A stretch of 64,000 nt of DNA from Anaerolineales bacterium UBA5195 (GTDB lineage Bacteria; Chloroflexota; Anaerolineae; Anaerolineales; Villigracilaceae): positions 38,879-102,878 of the forward strand of contig DHVZ01000037.1 of the NCBI GenBank assembly GCA_002412925.1, written 5' to 3'. The position numbers and the translations under genes are program-made. The notes beneath the pieces were generated by a model, which had not been told where the DNA came from, searched no databases, and saw only the letters and a program-made list of their open reading frames with translations. Positions 26,633 to 36,229 of the stretch are shown one piece after another; within the stretch, counting starts at the first letter, position 1, and the number at the start of each line of letters is the position of its first letter.

Positions 26633-26763
26633 GCTGGTCGGGTAGGCAGCCGCTGGTTGAGTAGAGCCCTGCTTTTGCGCTTGTACACTTGCACCGCACT
26701 CCCGAAGGACGCCGGGACGGTGTGCGCTCGGTGCAGTGCAGGTGTCGAAACAGCGGCTGCCGT
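26633..26763. repeat. Inverted-repeat element, family A (long variant)
   Basis: Arms GGCAGCCGCTG (26645-26655) and CAGCGGCTGCC (26751-26761) enclose GGTTGAGTAG, TACACTTGCACCGCAC and GTGCAGTGC...TCGAAAC. The inner part is shared with the copy at 55358-55477. It separates the nuo and atp operons and lies just upstream of the atp promoter. Confidence 0.7.
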
Positions 26764-26780
26764 CTTGAGAGCAGCATCAC

Positions 26781-28223
26781 CTAAAAAGGAAAGAGGCTCT
26801 GCGCCGCGTTGACTGAGAACCCAAACCAGGGGCCAAAGAAGGTGCCCACCAACACGATGCCAAATGTTAAGACCACCAGGGCAAGGACAAATGGGCGTGA
26901 AAGCTGGATGGGATGCGCTTCCTCGTTTTCGCCTTCCATGCGATACAGGTAAACGTATTTCAGCACCGTCAGGTAGTAGTACAGGCCAATGATGGAGTTA
27001 AGAATACCAACAAAGACCAGCCAGTACCAGCCCGTCTGGATGGCGGCGGCAAAGACCAACAGCTTGGCAATAAAACCACCAAAAGGCGGCATACCCGACA
27101 GTGAAAGGAAGGCGACCAGCATCGCCAGGCCCAGGTACGGAGAACGACGGCTCATGCCATCATAGGCGCGGATCTCGTCCGAGCCGGTCACTTGCCCAAA
27201 AGCCATGACGATACCGAAGGCGGCCAGGTTGGTCAGGATGTAGGCGATCAAATAGAAGACAACCGAGGTGACACCCAACTCACTATTGGCGACAAAGCCG
27301 ATCAGGGCGTAACCCGCGTGCGCAATGGAAGAGTAAGCCAGCAGGCGTTTGATATTCGTCTGCGCCAGGGCTACCAGGTTGCCCAGGGTCATAGTCAGGG
27401 TTGCCAGGATGGCCAGCAGGATTTGCCAGTCGACAGCAATTTGAGGGAAGGCACTGACGAACAGGCGCAGCAAAACGGCAAAACCAGCGGCTTTGGAGGC
27501 AGTCGAGAGGAATCCCGCAATCGGCGTCGGCGCGCCTTCGTAAGTGTCGGGCGCCCAGAAATGGAATGGGACGAGCGAAATCTTGAAGCCCAGACCAACA
27601 ATGATTAGGAACAATACACCCAACGAAACGGGATTGAACGTCCCAAAGTAGCTGCGCAACCCGGAAAACTGCGTCGTACCCGAGAAGCCATAGACCAGCG
27701 AGAGGCCGTACAGGAAGATCGCCGAGGTCATCGCGCCGAAGAGCAGGTATTTGAAGCCCGCTTCAGTCGACTTCTTGTCATCGAGCAGGAAGCCTGCCAT
27801 AACATACATCGGGATGGAGGTGGTTTCGATCGCCAGGTAGAGCATCACCAGATCAGAGGCGGAAGCCATCAAGTTCATACCAATGGTGGCGGCCAGCAGG
27901 AGCAGGTAAGCTTCGGCACGCTTGTTGACCTTTTCCACATCCATCATGAACAGGGCTGTAATCCCCGCGCCAAAGATGAACATCATTTTGAAAACAAAGG
28001 CCAGCCAGTCGTAGCGCACCATGCCGCCAAAGGCCAGAACGGCCTCGGAGGGGCGATCCAGCAACAGGCACAGGACCAGGGTGACGGTGAGTCCGCCAGC
28101 GGTAAGCCAACCCAACCCGGCACGGCGGTTCTCATCCTTCCAGAAAGGATCGAGGATCAGAACAAGCAATCCCAGGGTCAGGATCAGGATTTCGGGCAGG
28201 ATTGCCAGAAGATTGAGATTCAT
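26781..28223 (-). CDS. nuoN: NADH-quinone oxidoreductase subunit N
   Basis: Antiporter-like proton-pumping subunit of complex I, 480 residues with about fourteen membrane helices. Landmarks are GITALFMMD, YLAIETTSIPMYVMAGF with the key Glu, and LLAYSSIAHAGYALIG. Length matches E. coli NuoN. It follows the second nuoM without a gap; GGGAGG precedes its ATG. It is the last gene of the nuo cluster, ending before the repeat element that separates it from the atp operon. Confidence 0.95.
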   Translation of the reverse strand: MNLNLLAILPEILILTLGLLVLILDPFWKDENRRAGLGWLTAGGLTVTLVLCLLLDRPSEAVLAFGGMVRYDWLAFVFKMMFIFGAGITALFMMDVEKVNKRAEAYLLLLAATIGMNLMASASDLVMLYLAIETTSIPMYVMAGFLLDDKKSTEAGFKYLLFGAMTSAIFLYGLSLVYGFSGTTQFSGLRSYFGTFNPVSLGVLFLIIVGLGFKISLVPFHFWAPDTYEGAPTPIAGFLSTASKAAGFAVLLRLFVSAFPQIAVDWQILLAILATLTMTLGNLVALAQTNIKRLLAYSSIAHAGYALIGFVANSELGVTSVVFYLIAYILTNLAAFGIVMAFGQVTGSDEIRAYDGMSRRSPYLGLAMLVAFLSLSGMPPFGGFIAKLLVFAAAIQTGWYWLVFVGILNSIIGLYYYLTVLKYVYLYRMEGENEEAHPIQLSRPFVLALVVLTFGIVLVGTFFGPWFGFSVNAAQSLFPF

Positions 28224-29780
28224 TTATGCACCTCCCAGCAACTTCAGCACACTCTGGACGCCTTGAGAGACCATCGGCACCATCAACCCGGGGAACATGC
28301 CCAGGACAACCATGAACAGGCACAACGTCACCATGGCAACCTTATCCAGGATGGAAACGGGAGAAATGTGGCCTTCCAGGTTGGCAGGCACTTCGCCAAA
28401 GAAGGTACGCCGGATGACCAGTAAAACGTAGGCCGCGGTGATGACAATGGAGATGGAAGCAATCAACGCTGCCACCCAGTGGGTTTTCCAGACGCCCATG
28501 AAAATCGGGAATTCGGCCACAAAACCGGAGAAACCAGGCATGCCCATCGAGACCAGGCTGCCAATGATGAAAGAAACAGCCACCCAGGGCAGATACTTAA
28601 CCATGCCTCCGAGTTCGGGAATCTGGCGGGTATGAGCGCGATCATAGATCATGCCGACAGCAGCAAAGAAGAGAGCCGTCATAACCCCGTGCGAGAACAT
28701 CTGTATGCCCGCGCCGGTCATACCCTCACGCGTGAGTGTGGCAAAACCGAGAGACACCAGACCCATGTGCGAGACGGAAGAGAAACCAATCATATATTTC
28801 ATGTCGGTCTGGATCATGGCAATGAAGGCGCCATAGACCACGTTGACCATTGCCAGGCCAAAAATGAGCCAGGCCCAGTGTTTCGCGCCTTCGGGTAACA
28901 GCATGATCCCTACGCGCAAGGCAGCAAAAGCGCCCAGTTTCATCAACACGCCCGCATGGAACATGGAAACAGCGGTCGGCGCGGCAACGTGACCATCCGG
29001 CGACCAGTTGTGGAAGGGGAAAATACCGCCCAGCACCGCAAAGCCCATGAAGACCGGCATAAACCAGGCCGTCTCAAAAGTAAGCGTTGAACTGTGGAAT
29101 AACCACTGCAACCAGGTGGGCACGTTATTCCAAACAACGAAGTTGAAAGCACCAGCCTGTTGAGCCTCCGAGATTTTCAGCATATCGAAGGTGTAAGTAC
29201 CGGTCACCTGCCCAACCACGATGTACATCGCCAGCGCACCGACCAGGGAGAAGACGGACCCGATGAACAGGTAGAGAGTCAGCTTCATAGCCGCGTATTC
29301 GCGTGTGACCTTCCAGCCCCAGATGGAGATGAGCAGATACATCGGGAAGACAGCGATTTCGTAGAAGAAGAAGAGCATGAACAGGTCGAGCGAGACAAAG
29401 ACACCAAAAACGCCGCCCGCCAACAGAAACAGGAAGGCAAAGAACTCGCGCGGACGGTCATCGATACCCCACGAAATCAGCACGCCGGTAAACATGACGA
29501 TGCCGGTCAGCAGGAGCAGCGGGGTGCTGATGCCATCCACGCCAACATGGAAGGAGATACCCAGCGCAGGAAGCCAGTCATATTTCTCGATAAACTGGTA
29601 TTCCAGGGACGGGTTGAGATAGACCTGCCAATAAACCCAGGCCGAAAGAATCAGATCAAACACCGCCGCCGCCAGCGCTGTGACGCGAATCTCAGTCTTG
29701 CGCTCCGGGTTCATCAGCAGCAGGACGACCGCAGCAACCAGCGGGGCAAAAACGATAACACTCAGGATCGGAAATTGCAT
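28224..29780 (-). CDS. nuoM: NADH-quinone oxidoreductase subunit M (second copy)
   Basis: Antiporter-like subunit of 518 residues: LFFFYEIAVFPMYLLISIWG carries the helix-5 Glu, PFHNWSPDGHVAAPTAVSM the broken-helix region, and MIGFSSVSHMGLVSLG the helix-8 Lys region neighbourhood. It differs clearly from the preceding nuoM in sequence: in this copy HNWSPDGHV replaces the common HTWLPDAHT. Tandem NuoM paralogs imply one additional pumping module in the membrane arm. It ends immediately before nuoN. Confidence 0.93.
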   Translation of the reverse strand: MQFPILSVIVFAPLVAAVVLLLMNPERKTEIRVTALAAAVFDLILSAWVYWQVYLNPSLEYQFIEKYDWLPALGISFHVGVDGISTPLLLLTGIVMFTGVLISWGIDDRPREFFAFLFLLAGGVFGVFVSLDLFMLFFFYEIAVFPMYLLISIWGWKVTREYAAMKLTLYLFIGSVFSLVGALAMYIVVGQVTGTYTFDMLKISEAQQAGAFNFVVWNNVPTWLQWLFHSSTLTFETAWFMPVFMGFAVLGGIFPFHNWSPDGHVAAPTAVSMFHAGVLMKLGAFAALRVGIMLLPEGAKHWAWLIFGLAMVNVVYGAFIAMIQTDMKYMIGFSSVSHMGLVSLGFATLTREGMTGAGIQMFSHGVMTALFFAAVGMIYDRAHTRQIPELGGMVKYLPWVAVSFIIGSLVSMGMPGFSGFVAEFPIFMGVWKTHWVAALIASISIVITAAYVLLVIRRTFFGEVPANLEGHISPVSILDKVAMVTLCLFMVVLGMFPGLMVPMVSQGVQSVLKLLGGA

Positions 29781-29794
29781 TTGCGCACCTCGCT

Positions 29795-31363
29795 CTAATG
29801 GAACAGCAACAGCATGGCCTGGTTAATGACATCCAGCAGGAATCTCGGCCAGATACCCAGGACGAGCATGAGGACCATCAACGGAGCCATGACGAGGATT
29901 TCGCGGGTATTGATCTCGGTCAGACGATGCTCGCCATGCGCCCAGTGTTCGTTGAGCGGCCCATGCAAGACCTTGCGAAGACCCTTGAGAATGTACGCGC
30001 CAGTAAACAACAGCCCTATCATGCTGATGGCGGTAAAGACAGGCAGGATCGGGAAGGAACCCCGCACAACCAGGAATTCAGATACAAAGCCGTTCAACCC
30101 GGGCAGGCCGAGGGAGGCCATACTGGTAAAAATCAGGATGCCGCCATAAACCGGCACCAGCGGAAACAGGCCGCCGAAGTCTTCCAGGTTGCGGGTATGC
30201 GTCCGTTCGTAAATCACGCCGACCAGGAAAAACATGCCAGCCGCCGAGAGACCGTGGTTGAACATCTGCAAGACGGCGCCGTTCAGGGCAAGCGTCGCAT
30301 CCTGGGTGCCCATCGCTTTGGCCGCGGCGGCAATCCCGAGCAAGACAAAGCCCATGTGGTTCACGGAAGAATAGGCGACCAGACGTTTGAAATCGGTCTG
30401 CCCAAAGGATGCAAACGCCCCGAAGACGATCGCCATCGTGGCAAGAAAAGCCAGCCAACCCGCATACAGTTGCGCTTCTTGCGGATAAAGTGGCAGCACT
30501 AAGCGAAGGAAACCATAAGCGCCCAACTTGAGCAGCACGCCCGCCAGGATCATCGAACCAGCGGTCGGCGCTTCGGTGTGCGCATCGGGCAGCCAGGTGT
30601 GGAAAGGCCAGACCGGCACTTTGATCGCAAAGGCAATTACAAAGGCCCAGAAGGCCACCGTCTTGACGGTCGAGACGCTGATTCCATTCATGATCATTCC
30701 ATCCGCCGGGAGGGCATTCCATTGCGTAACCAGCGTCGTCAGGTCGTAGGTTTTGAACAAGACGCCCAACAATTGGATTGCCAGCAGTAAGCCAAGCGAA
30801 CCGGCCATGGTGTAGATCATGAATTTCAGCGAGGCATAGTTGCGCGCTGAAACCTTCATGCCGCCCCACAGTTCGCGTTCGCCCTTCGGACTGCCCCAGA
30901 TATTGATCAGGAAATACATCGGGACGAGGCCAATTTCCCAGAAGACAAAGAAAATCAACAGGTCGAGGGCCAGAAAGACGCCGAGCATGCCCGTCTCGAG
31001 GAACAGGAAGAGCATCATGTAGGCTTTGACCTTGTCGGTGATGCTGAAGGAGGCCAGCACCGCCAGCGGCATCAGCAGCGTAGTCAGCAAGACCATCGTC
31101 AGCGAGAGGCCATCCACCCCAAGGTGGAAGGTGGAGTTAATCGCCTCGTACCAGACATATTGCTCTGAGAACTGGAAACCAGCCGCGGAGGCGTCGAAGC
31201 GCGTCCAAATCCAAACTGTCAGCACAAACGGGACGAGGCTGGCAAACAAGGCCGTCCAGCGGATGAGTTTCAGCTGATCAGAAGGCAGGAACCAGATGAC
31301 CAGCGCCGCAAGAACGGGGAAAAACAGGATGGTGGTAAGCAGGTGAGTGCTAATGAAGTCCAT
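29795..31363 (-). CDS. nuoM: NADH-quinone oxidoreductase subunit M (first copy)
   Basis: A canonical NuoM of 522 residues: IFFVFWEIGLVPMYFLINIW, PVWPFHTWLPDAHTEAPTAG and RLVAYSSVNHMGFVLLGIAA are all standard. It pumps protons in the membrane arm of complex I. It lies 12 bases after nuoL and 14 before the second nuoM. AAGGGGAG precedes the ATG. Of the two copies this one is closest to the usual NuoM consensus. Confidence 0.95.
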   Translation of the reverse strand: MDFISTHLLTTILFFPVLAALVIWFLPSDQLKLIRWTALFASLVPFVLTVWIWTRFDASAAGFQFSEQYVWYEAINSTFHLGVDGLSLTMVLLTTLLMPLAVLASFSITDKVKAYMMLFLFLETGMLGVFLALDLLIFFVFWEIGLVPMYFLINIWGSPKGERELWGGMKVSARNYASLKFMIYTMAGSLGLLLAIQLLGVLFKTYDLTTLVTQWNALPADGMIMNGISVSTVKTVAFWAFVIAFAIKVPVWPFHTWLPDAHTEAPTAGSMILAGVLLKLGAYGFLRLVLPLYPQEAQLYAGWLAFLATMAIVFGAFASFGQTDFKRLVAYSSVNHMGFVLLGIAAAAKAMGTQDATLALNGAVLQMFNHGLSAAGMFFLVGVIYERTHTRNLEDFGGLFPLVPVYGGILIFTSMASLGLPGLNGFVSEFLVVRGSFPILPVFTAISMIGLLFTGAYILKGLRKVLHGPLNEHWAHGEHRLTEINTREILVMAPLMVLMLVLGIWPRFLLDVINQAMLLLFH

Positions 31364-31375
31364 TGTCCACTCCCC

Positions 31376-33550
31376 TTAAAGGAAATAGTACAGTATGACG
31401 GCGATGAGGATCAACGCGCCCACTGAACCAACAAGGTAGGATTGAATACGGCCGGTCTGGATGCGGCGAATGGCCTGCCCGCGCCAGAAGATTTCTGCCG
31501 TGCCGTCGCCGATCAGTTCGTTGATAATCGGCTTGTCAAAGTAATTGCGCAGAATGTGCCCTATCGAGAGGGACAGGCGCGCCACACTGTGCAGAAGATT
31601 GTCGATCACGCCCTGATCCATCCACTTATAAGTGAAGACTTCGCAGACCCAGGTCATCGGCTTGATCACGAAGAAAGCGTAGAATTCGTCGAAGTACCAC
31701 TTATTTTTCAAGAAGGGATAAAGCGGACCGAGGGGCCTTTCAAGCGGGTCGGATTGGCCAGCTTCCACGTTGCGATAGACCAGCCAGCCAAGCGCAAGAC
31801 CGCCAAGGGCCACGACCAGCGAGATACCAAGTGGAACCCAGCTAAACGCCACCGCTTCGGGGTGCTCAATCAGCGTCCCACCGACAAATTCGTGGAACCA
31901 GTTCGGAACCAGCCCACCCAGGCCAGGGAAGTGTTCCGGGATCCCAACCCAGCCGAAGCCGACCGCAAAGACCGAAAGCACAACCAGGGGGAGGGTCATC
32001 GTCCAGGGAGTCTCGGAGGCGTGTTCGGCTTCTTTCGTGCGGGGCTCTCCCAGGAAGGTCAGGGTAATCTGACGCATGGTGTAGAAAGCTGTCATCAGCG
32101 CTGCAACCGAGAGGGTGGCGAGAATGGTCCAATGACCGTGCGCAAAGGCATCGGCCAGGATTTCATCCTTCGACCAGAAACCGGCTGTGACGAGCGGGAA
32201 TCCCGAAAGGGCCAGACCACCAATCAGGAAAGTCCAGAAGGTGACCGGCATCTTGTTTTTCAGGCCGCCCATATTCCACATATCCTGCGGATCGACCTTG
32301 TGGTTACCGGTATGCAAAACACCATGTTCCATGCCGTGGATGACCGAGCCAGAACCGAGGAAGAGCAACGCCTTGAAAAAAGCGTGGGTGACGAGGTGAA
32401 AAGCCGCGGCAATGTAGGCGCCCATGCCGAGCGCAGCAATCATGAAACCAAGCTGTGAAATCGTTGAGTAGGCCAGGACCTTCTTGATGTCATTCTGCGC
32501 CAGGGCAATCGTCGCCGCGAAGATGGCAGTAAACGTGCCAATCAAGGCGATGAAGCTCATCGTGGGGGTCAAACCATGACCGGTGAAATCTGCTGTGAAA
32601 AGCGGGAAGATACGGATGACCATGTAAACGCCCGCCGAAACCATCGTCGCCGCATGGATCATGGCGCTGACAGGGGTCGGGCCTTCCATCGCATCGGGCA
32701 GCCAGACGTGCAGCGGCCATTGCGAAGATTTTCCAATCGTGCCAATGAACAAGAGCAGGCCAATCAACCCGGCTGCGGAGAGACCGAAAATCGGCGTCAT
32801 TGTCGTCGCCAGCAGGTGCAGGGTCTCTTCATTATAAAAAATTTCGCGATAGTTCAGCGTGCCGGTCGCCTGGTAGAGGAAAACCAGGCCAAGCAGCATG
32901 AAGACATCGCCAATGCGGGTGGTCATAAAGGCCTTGACTGCTGCATCACGCGCCGATTTCTTGCCATACCAGAAACCAATCAGCAGGTACGAACAAAGGC
33001 CCATGATTTCCCAGCCGACAAACAGGGTCAGCAGGTTGCCCGAAACGACCAGCGTGTACATGCCGAAGGCAAACAGACCGAGAAAGGCAAAGAAGCGCGA
33101 GTACATCGGCTCCACCGACAAGACAGTGTGTTTATGATTTGTCATCGGATCGGTGATGGTGGCTCCATGCGGCGGCAGGCCAGGGCGATCATGATCGCCT
33201 TCCGGCTGCCCGTAGTTTTGGTAGCCAACACTGTATAGGAAAATCATAAAGACTGTCCAGGCGACAAAGAAAAGCGTCACTGCGCCGAGCGGGTCGATCT
33301 GCACACCGATCTGGAAAAAACCGGTTCCGGTCGGAAGCCAGTCGATGGCCGAAGCAATAATTTCCTTGCCAAAATGCTCTTTTCCAATCACAGTGAAAAA
33401 GACAAACATGCTTCCCAACCAGGAGAGCGCTGCCGCGCCAACAGCAAGGCTGTGGCTGAGGGCTTTATTCTTGTTGGTAAAGAGCACAATCAGGAAAAAG
33501 GCCAGCAGGGGCGGCAGTGGGAGAAGCCAGGTAGTGAGTTCAGGCGTCAT
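31376..33550 (-). CDS. nuoL: NADH-quinone oxidoreductase subunit L
   Basis: Distal antiporter-like subunit of 724 residues, about 110 longer than E. coli NuoL. Landmarks are LFVGWEIMGLCSYLLIGFWY, SSQWPLHVWLPDAMEGPTPV and KKVLAYSTISQLGFM. The extra length comes from a hydrophilic insert after the third helix (YGQPEGDHDRPGLPPHGATI) and a longer C-terminal part leading to the lateral helix and the final membrane helix. A longer lateral helix would suit a complex with an added NuoM. AGGAG precedes the ATG. Confidence 0.95.
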   Translation of the reverse strand: MTPELTTWLLPLPPLLAFFLIVLFTNKNKALSHSLAVGAAALSWLGSMFVFFTVIGKEHFGKEIIASAIDWLPTGTGFFQIGVQIDPLGAVTLFFVAWTVFMIFLYSVGYQNYGQPEGDHDRPGLPPHGATITDPMTNHKHTVLSVEPMYSRFFAFLGLFAFGMYTLVVSGNLLTLFVGWEIMGLCSYLLIGFWYGKKSARDAAVKAFMTTRIGDVFMLLGLVFLYQATGTLNYREIFYNEETLHLLATTMTPIFGLSAAGLIGLLLFIGTIGKSSQWPLHVWLPDAMEGPTPVSAMIHAATMVSAGVYMVIRIFPLFTADFTGHGLTPTMSFIALIGTFTAIFAATIALAQNDIKKVLAYSTISQLGFMIAALGMGAYIAAAFHLVTHAFFKALLFLGSGSVIHGMEHGVLHTGNHKVDPQDMWNMGGLKNKMPVTFWTFLIGGLALSGFPLVTAGFWSKDEILADAFAHGHWTILATLSVAALMTAFYTMRQITLTFLGEPRTKEAEHASETPWTMTLPLVVLSVFAVGFGWVGIPEHFPGLGGLVPNWFHEFVGGTLIEHPEAVAFSWVPLGISLVVALGGLALGWLVYRNVEAGQSDPLERPLGPLYPFLKNKWYFDEFYAFFVIKPMTWVCEVFTYKWMDQGVIDNLLHSVARLSLSIGHILRNYFDKPIINELIGDGTAEIFWRGQAIRRIQTGRIQSYLVGSVGALILIAVILYYFL

Positions 33551-33559
33551 AATGTTCTC

Positions 33560-33868
33560 CTACCACTTCATCAGGTCAAGCTCGTCTGCAATGACAGTGC
33601 TGCGACGGCGATAGATGGAGTAAATCAACGATAAGCCAACGGCTACTTCAGCAGCAGCGACGGCAAAGACGATGATCGCAAAGACCTGCCCGGCCATCGA
33701 GGCGTTATTTCCATAACGCCAGAAAGCCACCAGGTTGACATTGACTGCATTCAGCATCAGTTCGACACTGAGCAGGATGGCGACGGCATTGCGCCGCACC
33801 AGCACACCAAACAGGCCAATGCTGAAAAGCGCCGCCGATAGAACCAGGTACCAACTCAAAGGAATCAT
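33560..33868 (-). CDS. nuoK: NADH-quinone oxidoreductase subunit K
   Basis: A 102-residue, three-helix subunit homologous to MrpC. It carries the conserved LLSVELMLNAVNVNLVAF with the membrane-buried Glu, and the second Glu in AAAEVAVGLSLIY. Size and motifs are standard. AGGAGG precedes the ATG; nuoL follows after nine bases. Confidence 0.95.
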   Translation of the reverse strand: MIPLSWYLVLSAALFSIGLFGVLVRRNAVAILLSVELMLNAVNVNLVAFWRYGNNASMAGQVFAIIVFAVAAAEVAVGLSLIYSIYRRRSTVIADELDLMKW

Positions 33869-33877
33869 GCGCGCCTC

Positions 33878-34387
33878 CTACTTTTTATTGATCGCCACGT
33901 AGACGGAACCGATCAGCGCCGCCAACAGGAGGATAGAGGCCACTTCAAATGGCAAAACAAAGGCCTCGGGGGAAGTCAGCGCCACACCCAGCTGGGTCAG
34001 CAGATCCGTCCCAGCCGGGATTTCGCCAAGCGGCTGGTTGAAACCGTCCCACTTGGTGAAAAGCACCCAAAGCCCGCCAAGCGTCAGCGCGCTGAACAGG
34101 GCTGCCACCGGCCAGGAGGCGTTCACCTGGGAACCCTTGTCGCGTAATTCCTTGCGGGTGAGCATCACGGCAAAGATGAACATGATCGCGATCGCGCCGA
34201 TGTAGACTACCACCTGCACCACCGCCAGGAAACTGGCATCCAGCAGGACAAAGAGGACCGCGATGCCAAACAGGGTGGCAATCAGCCACAGGGCAGCGTG
34301 AACCAGGTTGCGAGTGGTGACGACCATCAAGGCCGAAGCAATGATGAGCGCCGCACTCAAAATAAAAATGACTTGCGAAGCATCCAT
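33878..34387 (-). CDS. nuoJ: NADH-quinone oxidoreductase subunit J
   Basis: A 169-residue membrane subunit with five helices. VVQVVVYIGAIAIMFIFAVM contains the conserved helix-3 Tyr-Ile-Gly of the pi-bulge region used in coupling. A GGGAG ribosome site is present, and nuoK follows after nine bases. Confidence 0.94.
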   Translation of the reverse strand: MDASQVIFILSAALIIASALMVVTTRNLVHAALWLIATLFGIAVLFVLLDASFLAVVQVVVYIGAIAIMFIFAVMLTRKELRDKGSQVNASWPVAALFSALTLGGLWVLFTKWDGFNQPLGEIPAGTDLLTQLGVALTSPEAFVLPFEVASILLLAALIGSVYVAINKK

Positions 34388-34401
34388 ACGTCAGCTCCCA
34401 A

Positions 34402-35616
34402 TTAATGTTGCGCCACAGGCTTGGGCGCCTGGGCGGCTGCGCGTTCTTTGCGGCTGACCGCGCGCAGGATTTCAAGGGTGATCCAGGCCATCACAAAATT
34501 CGCGGCCAGCATCACGCCCACATACAGCCAGGTATCCTGGCCTTTGAACAGGCTGTGGAGAACCGCAGTCATCACCAGCAGGGCAAAGGAGAGCGGCGTC
34601 AGGAATTTCCAGTTGAAGGCCAGCATGTGGTCGATACGGATACGCGGGACCGTGTATTTAATCCACATGATGATCCAGTATCCAATCATTGCCTTTCCCA
34701 GGACGGCAATGGCGCCAAAAAACGGGCTGCCCAGCCAACCCAGCCAAGAGATTTTCTCAAGGCCGAACCAGCCCCAGCCGCCGAAGAACAAAATCCCCAT
34801 GAAACCGCCAACCGTGAAGGAGTGCAGCAATTCGCCTGCATAGAACCAGCCAAACTTCATGCCGCTGTACTCGATATGGAAACCGGAGACGATTTCGGAT
34901 TCGCCTTCGTTCAAGTCGAAGGGTGAGCGGCCCAATTCGGCGATGGCACTGACCAGGAAAACAAGAAAGGCCAACGGCGCAATCAGAATGAACGGAACAC
35001 CGTCGATCTGCGCTTCGCTGATGGTTTTGAGGCTCATCGAACCAGTCAAGACAACCGGAATCAGCAGGGCCACAACCAGCGGGATTTCGAACGAAACCAT
35101 CGTGGCCACGCTGCGGAAGGCTCCAAGCAAGGCATATTTGTTGTTCGACGACCAGCCCGCCATGATCACCGCCAGCGTGCCAATCGCGCCTGCCGCAACC
35201 AGGTAGAGCACGGCCACATTCAGGTCTGTGCCATAAACGCGGGCGGCCAATGGGAAAACCGCCCAGAGGATGATGACCGACATGGCCGAAAGAACCGGGG
35301 CCATGTTGAAAACCACCTTATCTGCGCCTTCGGGAGTGATATCTTCCTTGATAATCAGCTTGATGATATCGGGGAAGGGCTGGAACAGGCCAAAAGGGCC
35401 AACACGGTTCGGACCAAGCCGGCCCTGGAAGCGCGCCACCACCTTGCGCTCGACCCAGACCAGCATGATATCGAGCACCATTGCAAAGGCCACCAGCGCA
35501 ACAATGCCAATCAGGCTGATCAGGATGTATGCCCAAATCTCCGACAGACCCCAGCCGGTGAAGGTCTGCATCAACCAGTCATAAATTACTTGGATCGGGT
35601 CGTTCCAAAAGTTCAT
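34402..35616 (-). CDS. nuoH: NADH-quinone oxidoreductase subunit H
   Basis: Complex I subunit forming the quinone chamber with NuoB/D; 404 residues, longer than E. coli (325). Key signatures are MVWVERKVVARFQGRLGPNRVG, PFDLNEGESEIVSGFHIEYS, and GWSSNNKYALLGAFRSVATM. An extra C-terminal helix and a basic Ala/Pro-rich tail account for the length. AAGGAG precedes the ATG. A strong hairpin separates it from nuoA. Confidence 0.95.
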   Translation of the reverse strand: MNFWNDPIQVIYDWLMQTFTGWGLSEIWAYILISLIGIVALVAFAMVLDIMLVWVERKVVARFQGRLGPNRVGPFGLFQPFPDIIKLIIKEDITPEGADKVVFNMAPVLSAMSVIILWAVFPLAARVYGTDLNVAVLYLVAAGAIGTLAVIMAGWSSNNKYALLGAFRSVATMVSFEIPLVVALLIPVVLTGSMSLKTISEAQIDGVPFILIAPLAFLVFLVSAIAELGRSPFDLNEGESEIVSGFHIEYSGMKFGWFYAGELLHSFTVGGFMGILFFGGWGWFGLEKISWLGWLGSPFFGAIAVLGKAMIGYWIIMWIKYTVPRIRIDHMLAFNWKFLTPLSFALLVMTAVLHSLFKGQDTWLYVGVMLAANFVMAWITLEILRAVSRKERAAAQAPKPVAQH

Positions 35617-35640
35617 GGAATACTCCTTGGTTTAACAGCT

Positions 35641-35674
35641 AAAAGGCTGATAGGAATAATCCTTTCAGCCTTTT
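35641..35674 (-). terminator. Hairpin between nuoA and nuoH
   Basis: Stem AAAAGGCTGA / TCAGCCTTTT, extended inward by AGGA/TCCT, ending in TTTT on the minus strand. It has the form of an intrinsic terminator but sits inside the operon, so it may reduce nuoH-N transcription relative to nuoA. Confidence 0.65.
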
Positions 35675-35689
35675 GTGTTGGTTGGGAAA

Positions 35690-36046
35690 TCAAGCCCATT
35701 CGAGCATCCCTTTGCGCCAGGCATAGGATAGCCCGACAATCAGGATGAGAATGAACAAAACGCCCTCGGCAACAGCAAAAAATGGCAGCGCGTTAATTGC
35801 CAGAGCCCAGGGAAATAAAAAGACTGTTTCCACGTCAAAAATCAGGAAGACCAGCGCAAAAACATAATACTGCGCTTTAAATTGCACCCAGCTTTCGCCA
35901 ACTGTCTCAAGACCGCATTCATACGTGCTACGCTTGATCGGGTTTGACTTCTTGGGGGCAATCACTGCCGCGATAACCAGCGGCGCAACCGGGAGAATAA
36001 TCCCGATCACCAGAAAGAGACCGATATATATCCAGGGATTCTGCAT
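35690..36046 (-). CDS. nuoA: NADH-quinone oxidoreductase subunit A
   Basis: A 118-residue, three-helix subunit. YECGLETVGESWVQFKAQYY is the NuoA loop with the redox-exposed Cys; FLIFDVETVFLFPWA carries the conserved acidic pair of helix 2. AAGGAG directly precedes the ATG giving MQNPWIYI, so eleven upstream residues are left out. It heads the nuo cluster; nuoB, C and D, normally next, are missing. A possible TAAAAT -10 lies about 50 bases upstream without a good -35. Confidence 0.93.
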   Translation of the reverse strand: MQNPWIYIGLFLVIGIILPVAPLVIAAVIAPKKSNPIKRSTYECGLETVGESWVQFKAQYYVFALVFLIFDVETVFLFPWALAINALPFFAVAEGVLFILILIVGLSYAWRKGMLEWA

Positions 36047-36229
36047 AGAAACTCCTTCTATGATTGGGGCATTTTTCACAAAATAGCCTGCGTCATTTTA
36101 TCACAGGGGTTATGGAAGGAAAACTAACCCTTGTAAGGATTTGTTATGATATTTGTCATGTATCGCGAACACTTATAATTTGCAGTTGTTCCATCTATTG
36201 TAAGTTATAAGCTGAAGAGAACTAACCCC

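Noticed and set aside
31442..32458. A 338-codon plus-strand frame
   Set aside because: It is antisense to nuoL, with composition of a shadow frame.
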